The notes beneath the pieces were generated by a model. That model was not told the origin of the DNA. It saw nothing but the letters and a program-made list of their open reading frames with translations, and ran no database searches. DNA of 64,000 nucleotides from Yersinia artesiana. GTDB lineage: Bacteria > Pseudomonadota > Gammaproteobacteria > Enterobacterales > Enterobacteriaceae. Where the stretch lies: positions 44,075-108,074 of the forward strand of contig NZ_CACVAD010000008.1 of assembly GCF_902726545.1 (NCBI RefSeq), given 5' to 3'. The position numbers and the translations under genes were made by a program. Every line of letters begins with the position of its first letter. Within the stretch, counting starts at the first letter, position 1. Below are positions 22,576-31,916 of this stretch, one piece after another.

Positions 22576-22878
22576 ATGAAATTGATATCCTGGTTTGTCG
22601 GTGGAGCCGTGTTCTTTTTAGCCGCCTGTAGCAGCAATAATCCAACAGATACCACTTTAAACAATAGCGATACCTATGAACCGGAACAGCAAGCCACCAG
22701 TGCCAATGTGCATAATCTTAATATGGCGAATCCTGCGGCCGTCAATTGTGCCAATGCAGGCGGTGTATTGACCATAGCCAAGCAACTTAATGGCGGTAGT
22801 GTCGGCATGTGTCAATTACCGGATGGTAAACGCTGTGAGGAGTGGGCATTAATGCGCGGCGCTTGTCCGGCTCGCTGA
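22576..22878 (+). CDS. ydbJ: DUF333 lipoprotein YdbJ
   Basis: Encodes a 100-aa lipoprotein. The signal peptide ends in the lipobox LAAC (Cys18), giving an outer-membrane or periplasm-facing anchor. The C-terminal DUF333 domain has NPAAVNCANAGGVLT, GGSVGMCQLPDGKRCEEWALMRGACP with four Cys residues. E. coli ydbJ lies between hslJ and ydbK, next to ldhA; here it lies between the nifJ (ydbK) block and ldhA, matching that order, though hslJ is missing. The function is unknown. Confidence 0.85.
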   Translation: MKLISWFVGGAVFFLAACSSNNPTDTTLNNSDTYEPEQQATSANVHNLNMANPAAVNCANAGGVLTIAKQLNGGSVGMCQLPDGKRCEEWALMRGACPAR

Positions 22879-22958
22879 TACTCGTTATCTTTCAAATGGC
22901 AGGTGTGTTGGCTACGCTCAATATGTGGCCCATCCTTGGGCCGACAGAGATTAGGATA

Positions 22959-23951
22959 TTAGGCCGAAACCATATTCGGGCAAGTTTCACCCTTTTCCAG
23001 TTGCGCAATATTCTGCAAGGTCGTGTTAGAAATACTGGTCAGCGCTTCTTCTGTCAGGAAGGCCTGATGCCCGGTAAACAACACATTATGGCAAGAAGAC
23101 AGACGGCGGAAGACGTCATCTTGAATCACGTCATTGGATTTGTCTTCAAAGAACAAATCACGTTCATTTTCATATACGTCCATGCCGAGTGAGCCGATTT
23201 TCTGCTGTTTTAGTGCATCAATCGCTGCCGTAGAGTCAATTAAACCACCACGACTGGTGTTAATGATCATCACGCCATCTTTCATTTTTTCAAATGATTG
23301 CTTATTGAGTAAATGATGGTTTTCCGGCGACATCGGGCAGTGCAGCGAGATAACATCAGATTGAGCATATAAGGTATCGAGATCAACATATTCCGCTCCC
23401 AATTCCAGCGCCGCCGGGTTTGGGTAAGGGTCATAGGCTAACAAGCGCATACCAAAACCTTTCAAGATGCGCATGGTTGCAACACCAATTTTACCGGTGC
23501 CGATGATCCCCGCAGTGCGACCATGCATATTGAAACCAATCAGGCCTTCCAGCGAGAAGTTGGCATCACGGGTGCGTTGATAGGCACGGTGAATACGGCG
23601 GTTGAGGCTCAGCATCATACCGACAGTATGTTCCGCCACGGCTTCCGGTGAATAAGCGGGTACGCGAACCACTGGAATACCCAATTCTTTGGCTGCATTT
23701 AAATCCACATTATTAAAGCCAGCGCAGCGTAATGCCAAAATCTTAACGCCGACTTCTTTCAATTCTGTCAATGTTTCGCGACAAGCATCATCGTTGACGA
23801 AAATACAAACCGCATCACAGCCCGCCGCCATTTTGGCGGTTTTTGGGCTTAACAGAAAATCGAAAAACTCTAATTCAAAGCCAAAATCTTTGTTGACCAA
23901 TTCGAGGTATTTACGGTCATACTGTTTGGTACTGTAAACGGCTAATTTCAT
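22959..23951 (-). CDS. ldhA: Fermentative D-lactate dehydrogenase
   Basis: Encodes a 330-aa NADH-dependent enzyme that reduces pyruvate to D-lactate under anaerobic or acid conditions. The start is placed at the second of two adjacent ATGs (MKLAVYSTKQYD), matching the E. coli N-terminus; the first ATG, at 23954, is equally possible given GGAG upstream. The Rossmann motif is GIIGTGKIGVATM (near residue 148), and the catalytic Arg, Glu and His lie near 235 (NTSRGGLID), 264 (YENERD) and 296 (TGHQAFLT). It is divergent from ydbH, as in E. coli. Confidence 0.97.
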   Translation of the reverse strand: MKLAVYSTKQYDRKYLELVNKDFGFELEFFDFLLSPKTAKMAAGCDAVCIFVNDDACRETLTELKEVGVKILALRCAGFNNVDLNAAKELGIPVVRVPAYSPEAVAEHTVGMMLSLNRRIHRAYQRTRDANFSLEGLIGFNMHGRTAGIIGTGKIGVATMRILKGFGMRLLAYDPYPNPAALELGAEYVDLDTLYAQSDVISLHCPMSPENHHLLNKQSFEKMKDGVMIINTSRGGLIDSTAAIDALKQQKIGSLGMDVYENERDLFFEDKSNDVIQDDVFRRLSSCHNVLFTGHQAFLTEEALTSISNTTLQNIAQLEKGETCPNMVSA

Positions 23952-24198
23952 CATGATATCTCCGCTAAAATATTGTGATCAATCTAACAGATTTGAATAA
24001 ATCATACAATTTGCCACAATAATAAGTTAAGTAAGGTGTTTGTAAGTTTCTTATGCCATTGAGGTAAGGTTTTTCTTCCAGATTTCAATGGCCGCAGTTC
24101 TGTGTGTGAGTCATCAGAGCATAGTTCGTTATTATGGTATCTTGCAGCAGTTTAGACAGTACATTGGACGTCGGGTTGGTGATAACACAAGGTAAGTC

Positions 24199-26832
24199 AT
24201 GACTAAATGCGCAAAAACAGTGGGTTGGTTGCTATTAATCAGCGCAATTTTTCTGGTGGTATTATGGAAAACGCTACCGCAGTGGCTGCCGAAAATTGCA
24301 CAACTCTGGTTACCTGCGGGTAGCCAACTGGTCTTAACCCACCCCCCAGTTTGGCATGATGGCGCATTGCGTCTGCCACTACTGCGCTATCGGGTGCAAG
24401 ATTGCACCTTGGCCAATATTGACCAATTAAGTGTAGGTTATCACCAAGGTCGGTGGCAGTTAGCGGCTAATACCGTCACGGTGGATACGGCCTGTCTGAG
24501 CAAGTTAGCGGGCAGCGACGAGGGTGCGCCGCAAGATTTGGCTTATTGGCAGCAACAGTTGTCAAAACTTGATCTGAATATCGGCAATTTGCAGATTACG
24601 CCGTGGCAGCAATACGCGGGTAAGCTGACGTTAACCTCGCAAAAACTCAGCCAACAGTTACGTTATCAGGGCCAGCAATTGAGTTTCACCGCGACACTGG
24701 ATGCGCAGCAGCAACTTAGCTTACATCAATTCTCTATTGCCGTTCCCGGCACCCCGCAACCCTTCGAACTGAGCGGTAAAATTAAAATCCCACTGTCGCT
24801 GGACGATTGGCCAGAACAAGGCGCGCTCGACGGGGTATTGACGACAGGCTATCTGTCTCAACCGTTATTATTGAAATTAAGTTGGCAACAACAAGAGGGC
24901 GTTTTAACCCTGACAGAGCGCGGTGATGACTCTCCCCTCGCGCGGTTGCCGTGGCACGTCTCCGCGAACAAAATTCAGATAGCTAACGGTCAGTGGCAAT
25001 GGCCCTATCAGCTGCAACCCTTGAGTGGCGGCATTAATCTGACACTGTATGACTGGGATCAGGGGTTGGATCAAACCGCGATTGAGGCGCGCATTAATGT
25101 CATCACCTCGGGCAAAAGTGGTAAAGGCAATGCTGTCCTGACCCTGGGGCCAGGCAATCTGAGCATGATAAACAGCGATTTAAAATTCCAGCTCAGTGGG
25201 CAAGCTAATCTGGAAAGCATGGTATTGAATGCCACCATCCCCGGCTTACTTAGCGGTTCGATATTGAATCCAACCTGGCTACTGCATCCCGGTGCTTTGT
25301 TGCGTGCTCATGGTAATGTGACACCGGAGCTACGTATCAGAGATGCACGCTGGCCTTTGGCGGGAGTCAAGGTGACGGCTGCTGGAGTGACGGGGCGGCT
25401 ACAGGCCATTGTGGATGCACAGGACAGTTATTGGGGTGATTTTAATCTGCATTTGGATGGGCAGGCGCAGGAGTTTTGGCCCGATAAAGGCCAGTGGCAG
25501 TGGCGATATTGGGGCAATGGTCAGTTGCCGCCGCTGGCTGCACGTTGGGATATGGGTGGCAGGGGAAGTTGGCAGGGGACGTTGATCACTGTCGATAAAC
25601 TCTCGACCGGCTTTGATCGGCTGCAATATGGGCTGGTTTCGGTCGAGGCTCCACGGCTGACTTTAGTCAAACCGCTGACCTGGCAGCGCGATAATCATCA
25701 TCCGGCGTTTATTGCCGGTTTTGAACTGGGCGCTAAGAAAGTCGCATTTAGTGACGGTGGCGGTTATCTGCCTCCGGCGGTGCTCTCACTGCAACTGAAT
25801 GGCCGCGAGCCGGACAACTTTTTGTGGCAAGGTAAGTTACAGGCGCAGGCTATCGGGCCAATCGCATTACGTGGCCGTTGGGATGGCGAGCGTTTACGGG
25901 GTGAGGGCTGGTGGCCAAAACAATCGCTGACCGTATTCCAACCGCTTATTTCAGAAGAATTGGGTATCAAACTGCGTGATGGTGAGCTGTATGCTCAGGC
26001 CGCTTTTTCTGCTGCTCGCACACAAGGTTTTACTGCGGGTGGGCATTGGGTTGTCAACAACGGCGGGATGTGGTTGAAAGATGGCGAACTCAGCGGGTTG
26101 GATTTTGTCATGTCTTATCGCTTAGAAAATCACCACTGGCTGTTGGGGCCAAAACAGCCTGTTATGCTACGTATTGCCTCGCTAACCAATTTGTTTGAAA
26201 TGCAGAATATCACCGCCGATTTGCAGGGGACTTTTCCCTATTCAGAGCAAACCCCATTGACCTTAAGTCACGTTGGCATGGATATTCTGAAAGGGCATTT
26301 AAGTTTATCGGCTTTGCGCTTACCCCAACATGACGCGGCGGTGCTGAAATTAAAAGCGATTGATTTAAGTGAATTATTTACCGTGCTCAAACCCAAACAA
26401 TTGGCGATGTCGGGTAAAGTGAACGGTGAATTGCCGCTTTATCTCAATAATCCACAATGGCTGGTGCGCAATGGTTGGATGGCGAATGACGGCATGGTGA
26501 CACTGCGTCTGGATCCTGATTTGGCTAATTCTATCGGTGAGAGCAATTTGGTGGCTGGCGCGGCGATTGACTGGTTGCGCTATATGGAGATTTACCAATC
26601 TTATGCCACCGTCAGTTTAGATAACCTGGGTCAATTGACGTTACGTTCTAAGATCCATGGTGTTAATACACAGAAAAACGCAAAACGAGAGATAGTGCTG
26701 AATTATCAGCATGAGGAAAATATATTCCAACTCTGGCGCAGCCTGCGTTTTGGTGACAATTTACAAGAGTGGTTACAGCAGACACTTTCGTTACGACCAA
26801 CAGAATCTATACCGGTGAGGGCTAAGGAATGA
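24199..26832 (+). CDS. ydbH: AsmA-like intermembrane phospholipid transport protein YdbH
   Basis: Encodes an 877-aa protein with one N-terminal membrane helix (residues about 9-27) followed by a long beta-rich periplasmic region that spans the envelope in the family. E. coli YdbH, with YhdP and TamB, shuttles phospholipids between the inner and outer membrane, and it works with the small lipoprotein YnbE. The first in-frame start has AAGGTAAGTC upstream. The last 4 bp overlap ynbE, so the genes are translationally coupled. The C-terminal part (DLANSIGESNLVAGAAIDWLRY) is the recognisable end of the family domain. Confidence 0.93.
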   Translation: MTKCAKTVGWLLLISAIFLVVLWKTLPQWLPKIAQLWLPAGSQLVLTHPPVWHDGALRLPLLRYRVQDCTLANIDQLSVGYHQGRWQLAANTVTVDTACLSKLAGSDEGAPQDLAYWQQQLSKLDLNIGNLQITPWQQYAGKLTLTSQKLSQQLRYQGQQLSFTATLDAQQQLSLHQFSIAVPGTPQPFELSGKIKIPLSLDDWPEQGALDGVLTTGYLSQPLLLKLSWQQQEGVLTLTERGDDSPLARLPWHVSANKIQIANGQWQWPYQLQPLSGGINLTLYDWDQGLDQTAIEARINVITSGKSGKGNAVLTLGPGNLSMINSDLKFQLSGQANLESMVLNATIPGLLSGSILNPTWLLHPGALLRAHGNVTPELRIRDARWPLAGVKVTAAGVTGRLQAIVDAQDSYWGDFNLHLDGQAQEFWPDKGQWQWRYWGNGQLPPLAARWDMGGRGSWQGTLITVDKLSTGFDRLQYGLVSVEAPRLTLVKPLTWQRDNHHPAFIAGFELGAKKVAFSDGGGYLPPAVLSLQLNGREPDNFLWQGKLQAQAIGPIALRGRWDGERLRGEGWWPKQSLTVFQPLISEELGIKLRDGELYAQAAFSAARTQGFTAGGHWVVNNGGMWLKDGELSGLDFVMSYRLENHHWLLGPKQPVMLRIASLTNLFEMQNITADLQGTFPYSEQTPLTLSHVGMDILKGHLSLSALRLPQHDAAVLKLKAIDLSELFTVLKPKQLAMSGKVNGELPLYLNNPQWLVRNGWMANDGMVTLRLDPDLANSIGESNLVAGAAIDWLRYMEIYQSYATVSLDNLGQLTLRSKIHGVNTQKNAKREIVLNYQHEENIFQLWRSLRFGDNLQEWLQQTLSLRPTESIPVRAKE

Positions 26833-27023
26833 AGATCTTGACATGGGAACCTGTGGCAATCCTGCTGGGCATTTTTATGCTAAGTGGCTGTTTGCGCCTT
26901 GAAGTAGCAACCCCGGAAAAACCGATCACGATTAATATGAACGTCAAGATTGAGCATGAAATCCAGATTAGAGTTGATAAAGATGTGGAAAATCTGCTTA
27001 AAAATCAATCCAATCTATTTTAA
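26829..27023 (+). CDS. ynbE: YnbE lipoprotein, partner of YdbH
   Basis: Encodes a 64-aa lipoprotein. The signal peptide has the lipobox LSGC (Cys21 approximately). The mature part, LEVATPEKPITINMNVKIEHEIQIRVDKDVENLLK, is the YnbE signature. E. coli YnbE completes the YdbH phospholipid bridge at the outer membrane by beta-strand pairing. It overlaps ydbH by 4 bp and is followed 9 bp later by ydbL. Confidence 0.92.
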   Translation: MKILTWEPVAILLGIFMLSGCLRLEVATPEKPITINMNVKIEHEIQIRVDKDVENLLKNQSNLF

Positions 27024-27032
27024 GGGGCCATT

Positions 27033-27404
27033 ATGAAAAAGCTAACGTCCGGCTGGATTGGCTCACCACAACAGTTAATTCGCGTAATATTAGGCGGCAT
27101 AATATTAAGCGGCAGCTTAGTGTTTAGCTCAGGGGCATTTGCGCTGACATTAGAGCAGGCTAAACAGCAAGGCCGGGTGGGTGAAACTCTGAGTGGCTAT
27201 CTGGCACCGGTGAAAAAAGATGCCGAAACACTGGCGCTGGTGGAACAAATTAACATCGCCAGAGCAGAGAAGTATCAGGAAGTGGCGCAAAAAAACCATA
27301 TTTCGACCGAGGATGTAGCCAAGCTGGCGGGGCAGAAGTTGGTTAACCGTGCGGCGGCGGGCGAATATGTGCGTGGGATTAACGGCCAGTGGATACAGCG
27401 CTGA
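27033..27404 (+). CDS. ydbL: YdbL family periplasmic protein (DUF1318)
   Basis: Encodes a 123-aa secreted protein. A long signal peptide (residues 1 to about 37, ending FAL) precedes a DUF1318 helical domain with LTLEQAKQQGRVGETLSGYLAP and QINIARAEKYQEVAQKN. In E. coli it acts beside YdbH-YnbE, apparently to limit YnbE multimer formation. GGGGCC ATT ATG is the translation start. It is the third gene of the ydbH-ynbE-ydbL operon. Confidence 0.92.
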   Translation: MKKLTSGWIGSPQQLIRVILGGIILSGSLVFSSGAFALTLEQAKQQGRVGETLSGYLAPVKKDAETLALVEQINIARAEKYQEVAQKNHISTEDVAKLAGQKLVNRAAAGEYVRGINGQWIQR

Positions 27405-27413
27405 TATGATTGT

Positions 27414-27441
27414 ACCGAATGGGCGCTCCGACCCATTCGGT
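27414..27441. terminator. Terminator between ydbL and dalT
   Basis: A perfect 10-bp stem, ACCGAATGGG paired with CCCATTCGGT, has an 8-nt loop between convergent genes. It can serve both directions, though U-runs are short. Confidence 0.75.
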
Positions 27442-27452
27442 AATCTTACTAT

Positions 27453-28769
27453 TTAGCTGCGCTCAGCCTGCAAACTTGCTGCAACAGGAGGCGTATTGAT
27501 GCTATTTAGCGACTCTTTGCGGTAATAGGTATCCACATGGCCCGGTTGTTCGACTTTGACAATCAAGGTCAGCACCGCTGCAATCAGGTACAACGCGGTA
27601 TACACCCACACCACACCGACAATATCGAAGAAAGGTAATACCAGCGAGGCGATGGCCGGCGCAACAAAATTACTCAAACCGGCAGACAGGTTATAAATCG
27701 AAATAGCGGCACCTTTGTGTTCTGGCTCCAATACCGGGAACACTGCGGTCATTGGGACAAACGCCGCTACTGTTATGCCTAACATCACCGCCGGAATAAG
27801 GGCTGCCCAGAAGTTATGACCAAAATGCATTGGAATATAGTAAAACGCCAGGCTGGAGATTGCGCAGCCGATGCAACCAAACCAACGCACCTGCCGCATC
27901 CAACCAATTTTTTCGCCCAAAATCCCCCACATGATGTTAGTGAAAATAGTCACGAAGAAGAACACCGCCCAGATTTGCAGCCATTCAGACATGCTAAAGC
28001 CGAGTCGGCCAACAAACAGCAGCGGCATGATCACGGCAAATCCGAACAAGGATAGCGTGTTAATAATGCGGATCAGACAGGACAAGAAAATATTTTTGTT
28101 GGTAAAGAGAATGGTCACTGCCCGCGACAACTCTTTGATTTTTTCTTTATTGGACAGCGCTGCCTTCGGACTGGCGGTACCGACATTGCGCAGCAGTATC
28201 AGGGCCATCATGCCACCGACTGCGACCCACACAATGGCAAACCACAACGTGCCGGTTTCACCGATCATCGGAATGGTGAAGCTTGGTAAATAGCTGCCCA
28301 CCACACCAATGCCCACCGAGTACATGGCCCAGAACCAGCCCATCGACGAAGAGAGTTGCTGTTTAGGCACGTTTTGCACAATCAACATGACAAATGAATA
28401 GATAAATAGTGGGTAGGCCAAACCACGGATCCCGTAGAACACCAGCATTAATGGGTAGCTTTTCATCCCCAGGCCAAACAGCATAAACAGGCAATGCATC
28501 ACCACCCACAGGATAAAACCTATGCGCATTGCGCGTTGTGGCGTGATAATTTCCGCCACCACGCCGGAACTCCAGGCGGCAATGGCTGCCGCTAACCCAT
28601 AGAGGGTAAAGACAAAGGCCGATTGCGCCGGTGAAAACCCCATATCGGTAATATGCTTGGATAAGAAGGCCATCTCAAAGCCATCGCCGCTCATAAATAT
28701 GGCAATAGCAATGTAGCCCCAGAATAAATTCATCGGCAAGCCAAACCAATGAGTCGATTTTTTTTGCAT
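27453..28769 (-). CDS. dalT: D-arabinitol (pentitol) MFS transporter
   Basis: Encodes a 438-aa major facilitator with twelve predicted helices. Text such as NLFWGYIAIAIFMSGDGFEMAFLSKH is close to the Klebsiella DalT/RbtT pentitol transporters. The first motif (GVVAEIITPQRAMR) is present after helix 2. It probably imports D-arabinitol by proton symport. It is the last gene of a cluster with dalD and dalK, separated from dalK by a terminator-like hairpin. A ribitol specificity (RbtT) cannot be excluded from sequence alone, but the dehydrogenase and kinase next door favour arabinitol. Confidence 0.9.
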   Translation of the reverse strand: MQKKSTHWFGLPMNLFWGYIAIAIFMSGDGFEMAFLSKHITDMGFSPAQSAFVFTLYGLAAAIAAWSSGVVAEIITPQRAMRIGFILWVVMHCLFMLFGLGMKSYPLMLVFYGIRGLAYPLFIYSFVMLIVQNVPKQQLSSSMGWFWAMYSVGIGVVGSYLPSFTIPMIGETGTLWFAIVWVAVGGMMALILLRNVGTASPKAALSNKEKIKELSRAVTILFTNKNIFLSCLIRIINTLSLFGFAVIMPLLFVGRLGFSMSEWLQIWAVFFFVTIFTNIMWGILGEKIGWMRQVRWFGCIGCAISSLAFYYIPMHFGHNFWAALIPAVMLGITVAAFVPMTAVFPVLEPEHKGAAISIYNLSAGLSNFVAPAIASLVLPFFDIVGVVWVYTALYLIAAVLTLIVKVEQPGHVDTYYRKESLNSINTPPVAASLQAERS

Positions 28770-28827
28770 AGTCAGTTCCTTTGGCGCTTGAGCGCCAGCT
28801 GCTTATTTGTAGGGACAGCGAATAAAA

Positions 28828-28844
28828 GGGCGATTTGCTCGCCC
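28828..28844 (-). terminator. Attenuator-like hairpin between dalK and dalT
   Basis: On the minus strand the arms GGGCGA and TCGCCC pair around a 5-nt loop and are followed by TTTTATT. In this position it would reduce dalT expression relative to dalD-dalK. Confidence 0.55.
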
Positions 28845-28865
28845 GGGCGTATGTGTGTTTGGGGT

Positions 28866-30338
28866 TTATCGTGTTAACGCTTGGTGCAACTGGCGTTGCT
28901 GTTGGTAAAGTAATCGGTAGCGCTCAAGGCGGGCGAATAAGGCATCTTGCCGGTTAATATCCGGAATAAAGCGCTGGTCAATTTGCGGTTTGGCACACAC
29001 CCGTTGCTCATCACCGCCGGTCGCCAGCCAGCCTAAACGTGCTGCACCTAACGCGCCGCCAGCCTCTCCGCCACTGTGGGTCACAATAGGTAAATTAAGC
29101 GTATCGGCCATCAGTTGCCCCCACCAGGCACTGCGCGCACCGCCGCCAATCAGCGATGCCTGGGTGAGTTGGGTGCCCGCCTGTTCCAATACCGCTAAAC
29201 CATCGGCAATACCAAAAGTGACGCCTTCCAGCACCGCATAAGCCAATGCCGCGCGATCAGTCGCATGTGTCATGCCGTGAAAAGCGCCGGTGGCCAGTGG
29301 ATCGTTATGGGGGGTACGTTCGCCGGAAAGATACGGCAGGAAAATAGGGGCTAGCCGTTGTTCCGCCCGACTGAGTTGAGCTACTTCGGATAACAAGGTG
29401 GTTTCATTGGTGCCCAGCAGTTGGCATAACCAGCGCAGCGCACTGGCAGCGGTGAGCATCACACTCATCTGGTGCCAACGATGCGGCAAGGCATGGCAAA
29501 AAGCATGTACCGCCGATTGTGGATTGGGGCGATAGCAATCATTAACGGCAAATAATACGCCGGATGTACCTAAAGAGATAAATCCATCACCGGGATTAAT
29601 AGCTCCAATCCCAACGGCACTGGCGGCATTATCGCCACCGCCACCGGCAATCACCACCTTATCGGACAACCCCCATTCGCGGGCAATATCTGCTTTCAGA
29701 TAGCCGCTGGGCTGATTGCCTTCAATCAACCGCGGCATCATATCGCGCGATAAGCCACAAGCTGCCAGCAGCGAGTCTGACCAATCCCGTTTTGCCACAT
29801 CCAGCCACAGTGTTCCGGCGGAGTCAGACATATCGCTGACCTTATCGCCACTCATCATCCAGCGCAGATAATCCTTTGGCAGCAGCACGGTGGCGAGTTG
29901 TGAGAAGATTTCTGGTTCATGACGCGCCACCCACAGCAGTTTTGGCGCAGTGAAACCCGGCATCGCCAAATTACCGGCAATCTGATGTAACTGCGGGGCA
30001 TTGCGCGTTAGCTCCTCGCACTCGTCGGCACAACGCGCGTCATTCCACAAAATCGCCGGACGCAAGATGTGGTCTTCGCGGTTGAGCAACACCGCACCGT
30101 GCATTTGCCCCGACAGGCCAATAGCGAGGATTTCACCCCAGCGTTGCGGTATTTTATGACGCAGGCGGCCAATCACGCGTTGTGTCGCCTGCCACCAGTC
30201 AGTGGGGTTTTGTTCTGACCACAGCGGATGCGGGCGTTGCACGGTGAGCGGCTCACCTTCGCTTGCCAGGATCTGCCCATGATCATCAATCACCACGGCT
30301 TTAATTTCTGATGTGCCTAAATCAAGTCCAAGATACAT
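28866..30338 (-). CDS. dalK: D-xylulokinase of the arabinitol pathway
   Basis: Encodes a 490-aa FGGY-family kinase that phosphorylates D-xylulose, the product of arabinitol oxidation, to enter the pentose phosphate pathway. MYLGLDLGTSEIK starts the protein at 30338: AAGGA lies 6 bp before this ATG and overlaps an earlier in-frame ATG. A GLSGQMHG motif (near residue 77) and the ISLGTSGVL and GGGARS nucleotide-binding blocks are intact. It lies 19 bp after dalD. It is close to XylB, but the cluster position favours DalK. Confidence 0.92.
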   Translation of the reverse strand: MYLGLDLGTSEIKAVVIDDHGQILASEGEPLTVQRPHPLWSEQNPTDWWQATQRVIGRLRHKIPQRWGEILAIGLSGQMHGAVLLNREDHILRPAILWNDARCADECEELTRNAPQLHQIAGNLAMPGFTAPKLLWVARHEPEIFSQLATVLLPKDYLRWMMSGDKVSDMSDSAGTLWLDVAKRDWSDSLLAACGLSRDMMPRLIEGNQPSGYLKADIAREWGLSDKVVIAGGGGDNAASAVGIGAINPGDGFISLGTSGVLFAVNDCYRPNPQSAVHAFCHALPHRWHQMSVMLTAASALRWLCQLLGTNETTLLSEVAQLSRAEQRLAPIFLPYLSGERTPHNDPLATGAFHGMTHATDRAALAYAVLEGVTFGIADGLAVLEQAGTQLTQASLIGGGARSAWWGQLMADTLNLPIVTHSGGEAGGALGAARLGWLATGGDEQRVCAKPQIDQRFIPDINRQDALFARLERYRLLYQQQRQLHQALTR

Positions 30339-30357
30339 AGCCATTCCTTGTCGCTGA

Positions 30358-31749
30358 TTAACGGTTAGCCATCACCCAGGCATTAACCCGGTCAATGGAT
30401 TGTCGTAATAACTGTTCAAACTGGTTGTCACTGGCCAGAGCGCCAAACAGTTTGTTATCGCGGGCAAACAGACCCACAGGGTCAGCCGACTGGAACATGG
30501 CATGAACGGCAGAAGCATCTAACATGCCATCCTGGTATTCATATGGCAGGGTGCCTTGGTGCCAACTCTCCATAAAGACAAAGAACAGGGCGGGCAGCAT
30601 GGCGGTGGCGGCGGGGGTACAACCTCGTTGGTAGCACTCCATCAGTGTCGGTGTGATAAAACCGGGGATTTTGGAGAAACCGTCGGCGGCGACGCGCTGA
30701 TTGGTGTCGCGGATATACGGGTTACTGAAGCGATCTAAAACCACATCACGATAATTGGCTAAATCCAATGGACTTGGTGACAGCGACGGGATGACATCCT
30801 GGGTCACATAGTCATAGGCCATCTGGCGAATAGCCTCTGTTTGAGTGCTTTCGTGAATGTAACGCTGACCGATCAACGTACCAGCCCAGGCAATGCAACT
30901 GTGGCTGGCATTAAGGATACGAATCTTTGCTTCTTCATAGGGCAGCACAGATTCGACCATTTCTACTCCCACATTTTCCAGCGCGGGCCGCCCGGCAATA
31001 AAGTCATCTTCAATAACCCACTGAATAAATGACTCACCCATAACCGGTGCCTGGTCGGCAAAACCAGTTTGTTCCAGTACACGCGGGGCGATATCGTCAG
31101 ATGGGCGAGGCGTAATACGATCAACCATGGTATTGGGGCTGCGAGTTTGCTCTGTTGCCCAACTGAGCAAACTTTGCTGGTCACGCAGTGCCAAAAACTG
31201 CAACAGGCAGTGGCGGAAACGCTCACCGTTATGGCGCAAATTATCGCAGTTCAGCAGGGTGACCGGGCCGCTGTGCAATTGTTGGCGTTGCAGCAAAATC
31301 CGGCTGATGGCGCCATAAATTGTCCGGCAATCCCCGGTGAGATCGGCCTGAATATCGGCGTTATCCTGTTGCAGGTTAAATTGGTTATCCAGATAGTAAC
31401 CGCCCTCGGTCACGGTAAAGGAGATAACGCGAGTTTCCGGTTTGCTCCCTTGCTCAACCAAATGATTCAGCTCTTTATCCCACGGGATGATGTTGCGCAG
31501 CGAAGTGATTTTTTCATATTGGCGCTCACCGGCGGGAGTGACAGTTTCCAGCATGTATTCGCCATTTTGTGCCGCTAAAGTTGCCAGCAAAGGGGCGGCA
31601 TCATCGCGAATATTTGCCAGCGCAATAGACCAGCGGTTATCACCCGCAGCCCGTAAACGATGCAGGTACCAGGCCTGATGAGCGCGGTGAAAAGATCCCG
31701 CACCAATATGTAGCCACACCGCAGGGGTAGAGTTCAGTTCAGTATTCAT
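30358..31749 (-). CDS. dalD: D-arabinitol 4-dehydrogenase
   Basis: Encodes a 463-aa polyol dehydrogenase of the mannitol dehydrogenase family, oxidising D-arabinitol to D-xylulose with NAD. The N-terminal [21 protein letters not shown] block and the catalytic motif [16 protein letters not shown] (Lys near residue 296) are visible. The start at 31749 has GGAG 6 bp upstream; the in-frame ATGs at 31752 and 31776 are less well placed. It is the first gene of dalD-dalK-dalT, divergent from dalR. A long antisense frame within it is a shadow. Confidence 0.92.
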   Translation of the reverse strand: MNTELNSTPAVWLHIGAGSFHRAHQAWYLHRLRAAGDNRWSIALANIRDDAAPLLATLAAQNGEYMLETVTPAGERQYEKITSLRNIIPWDKELNHLVEQGSKPETRVISFTVTEGGYYLDNQFNLQQDNADIQADLTGDCRTIYGAISRILLQRQQLHSGPVTLLNCDNLRHNGERFRHCLLQFLALRDQQSLLSWATEQTRSPNTMVDRITPRPSDDIAPRVLEQTGFADQAPVMGESFIQWVIEDDFIAGRPALENVGVEMVESVLPYEEAKIRILNASHSCIAWAGTLIGQRYIHESTQTEAIRQMAYDYVTQDVIPSLSPSPLDLANYRDVVLDRFSNPYIRDTNQRVAADGFSKIPGFITPTLMECYQRGCTPAATAMLPALFFVFMESWHQGTLPYEYQDGMLDASAVHAMFQSADPVGLFARDNKLFGALASDNQFEQLLRQSIDRVNAWVMANR

Positions 31750-31916
31750 CATGTTCTCCGCAATCTCAGTCAGCATTAAGATAATTCTTGAGCATAAGCT
31801 CTTTGGTTGGGCATTTGCTCTGATGGCGTTAGGTTAATGTAACTTTTGCCCTTAAGTTGGGCTTTAGCTCACATAAACGTTAGCGGAGATAAAAATCTGC
31901 CAAACAGCGGTGTAAA

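Noticed and set aside
22927..22942. GGCCCATCCTTGGGCC hairpin between ydbJ and ldhA as a terminator.
   Set aside because: A short 6-bp stem with no T-run on either strand; it may be chance.
31069..31578. A 169-codon open frame antisense to dalD.
   Set aside because: Lies wholly inside dalD, which has clear dehydrogenase motifs; no start signal or family match.
31850..31875. Possible CRP site between dalD and dalR.
   Set aside because: Only the TCACA half matches; the other half has TTGGG instead of TGTGA. Not enough to claim a site.
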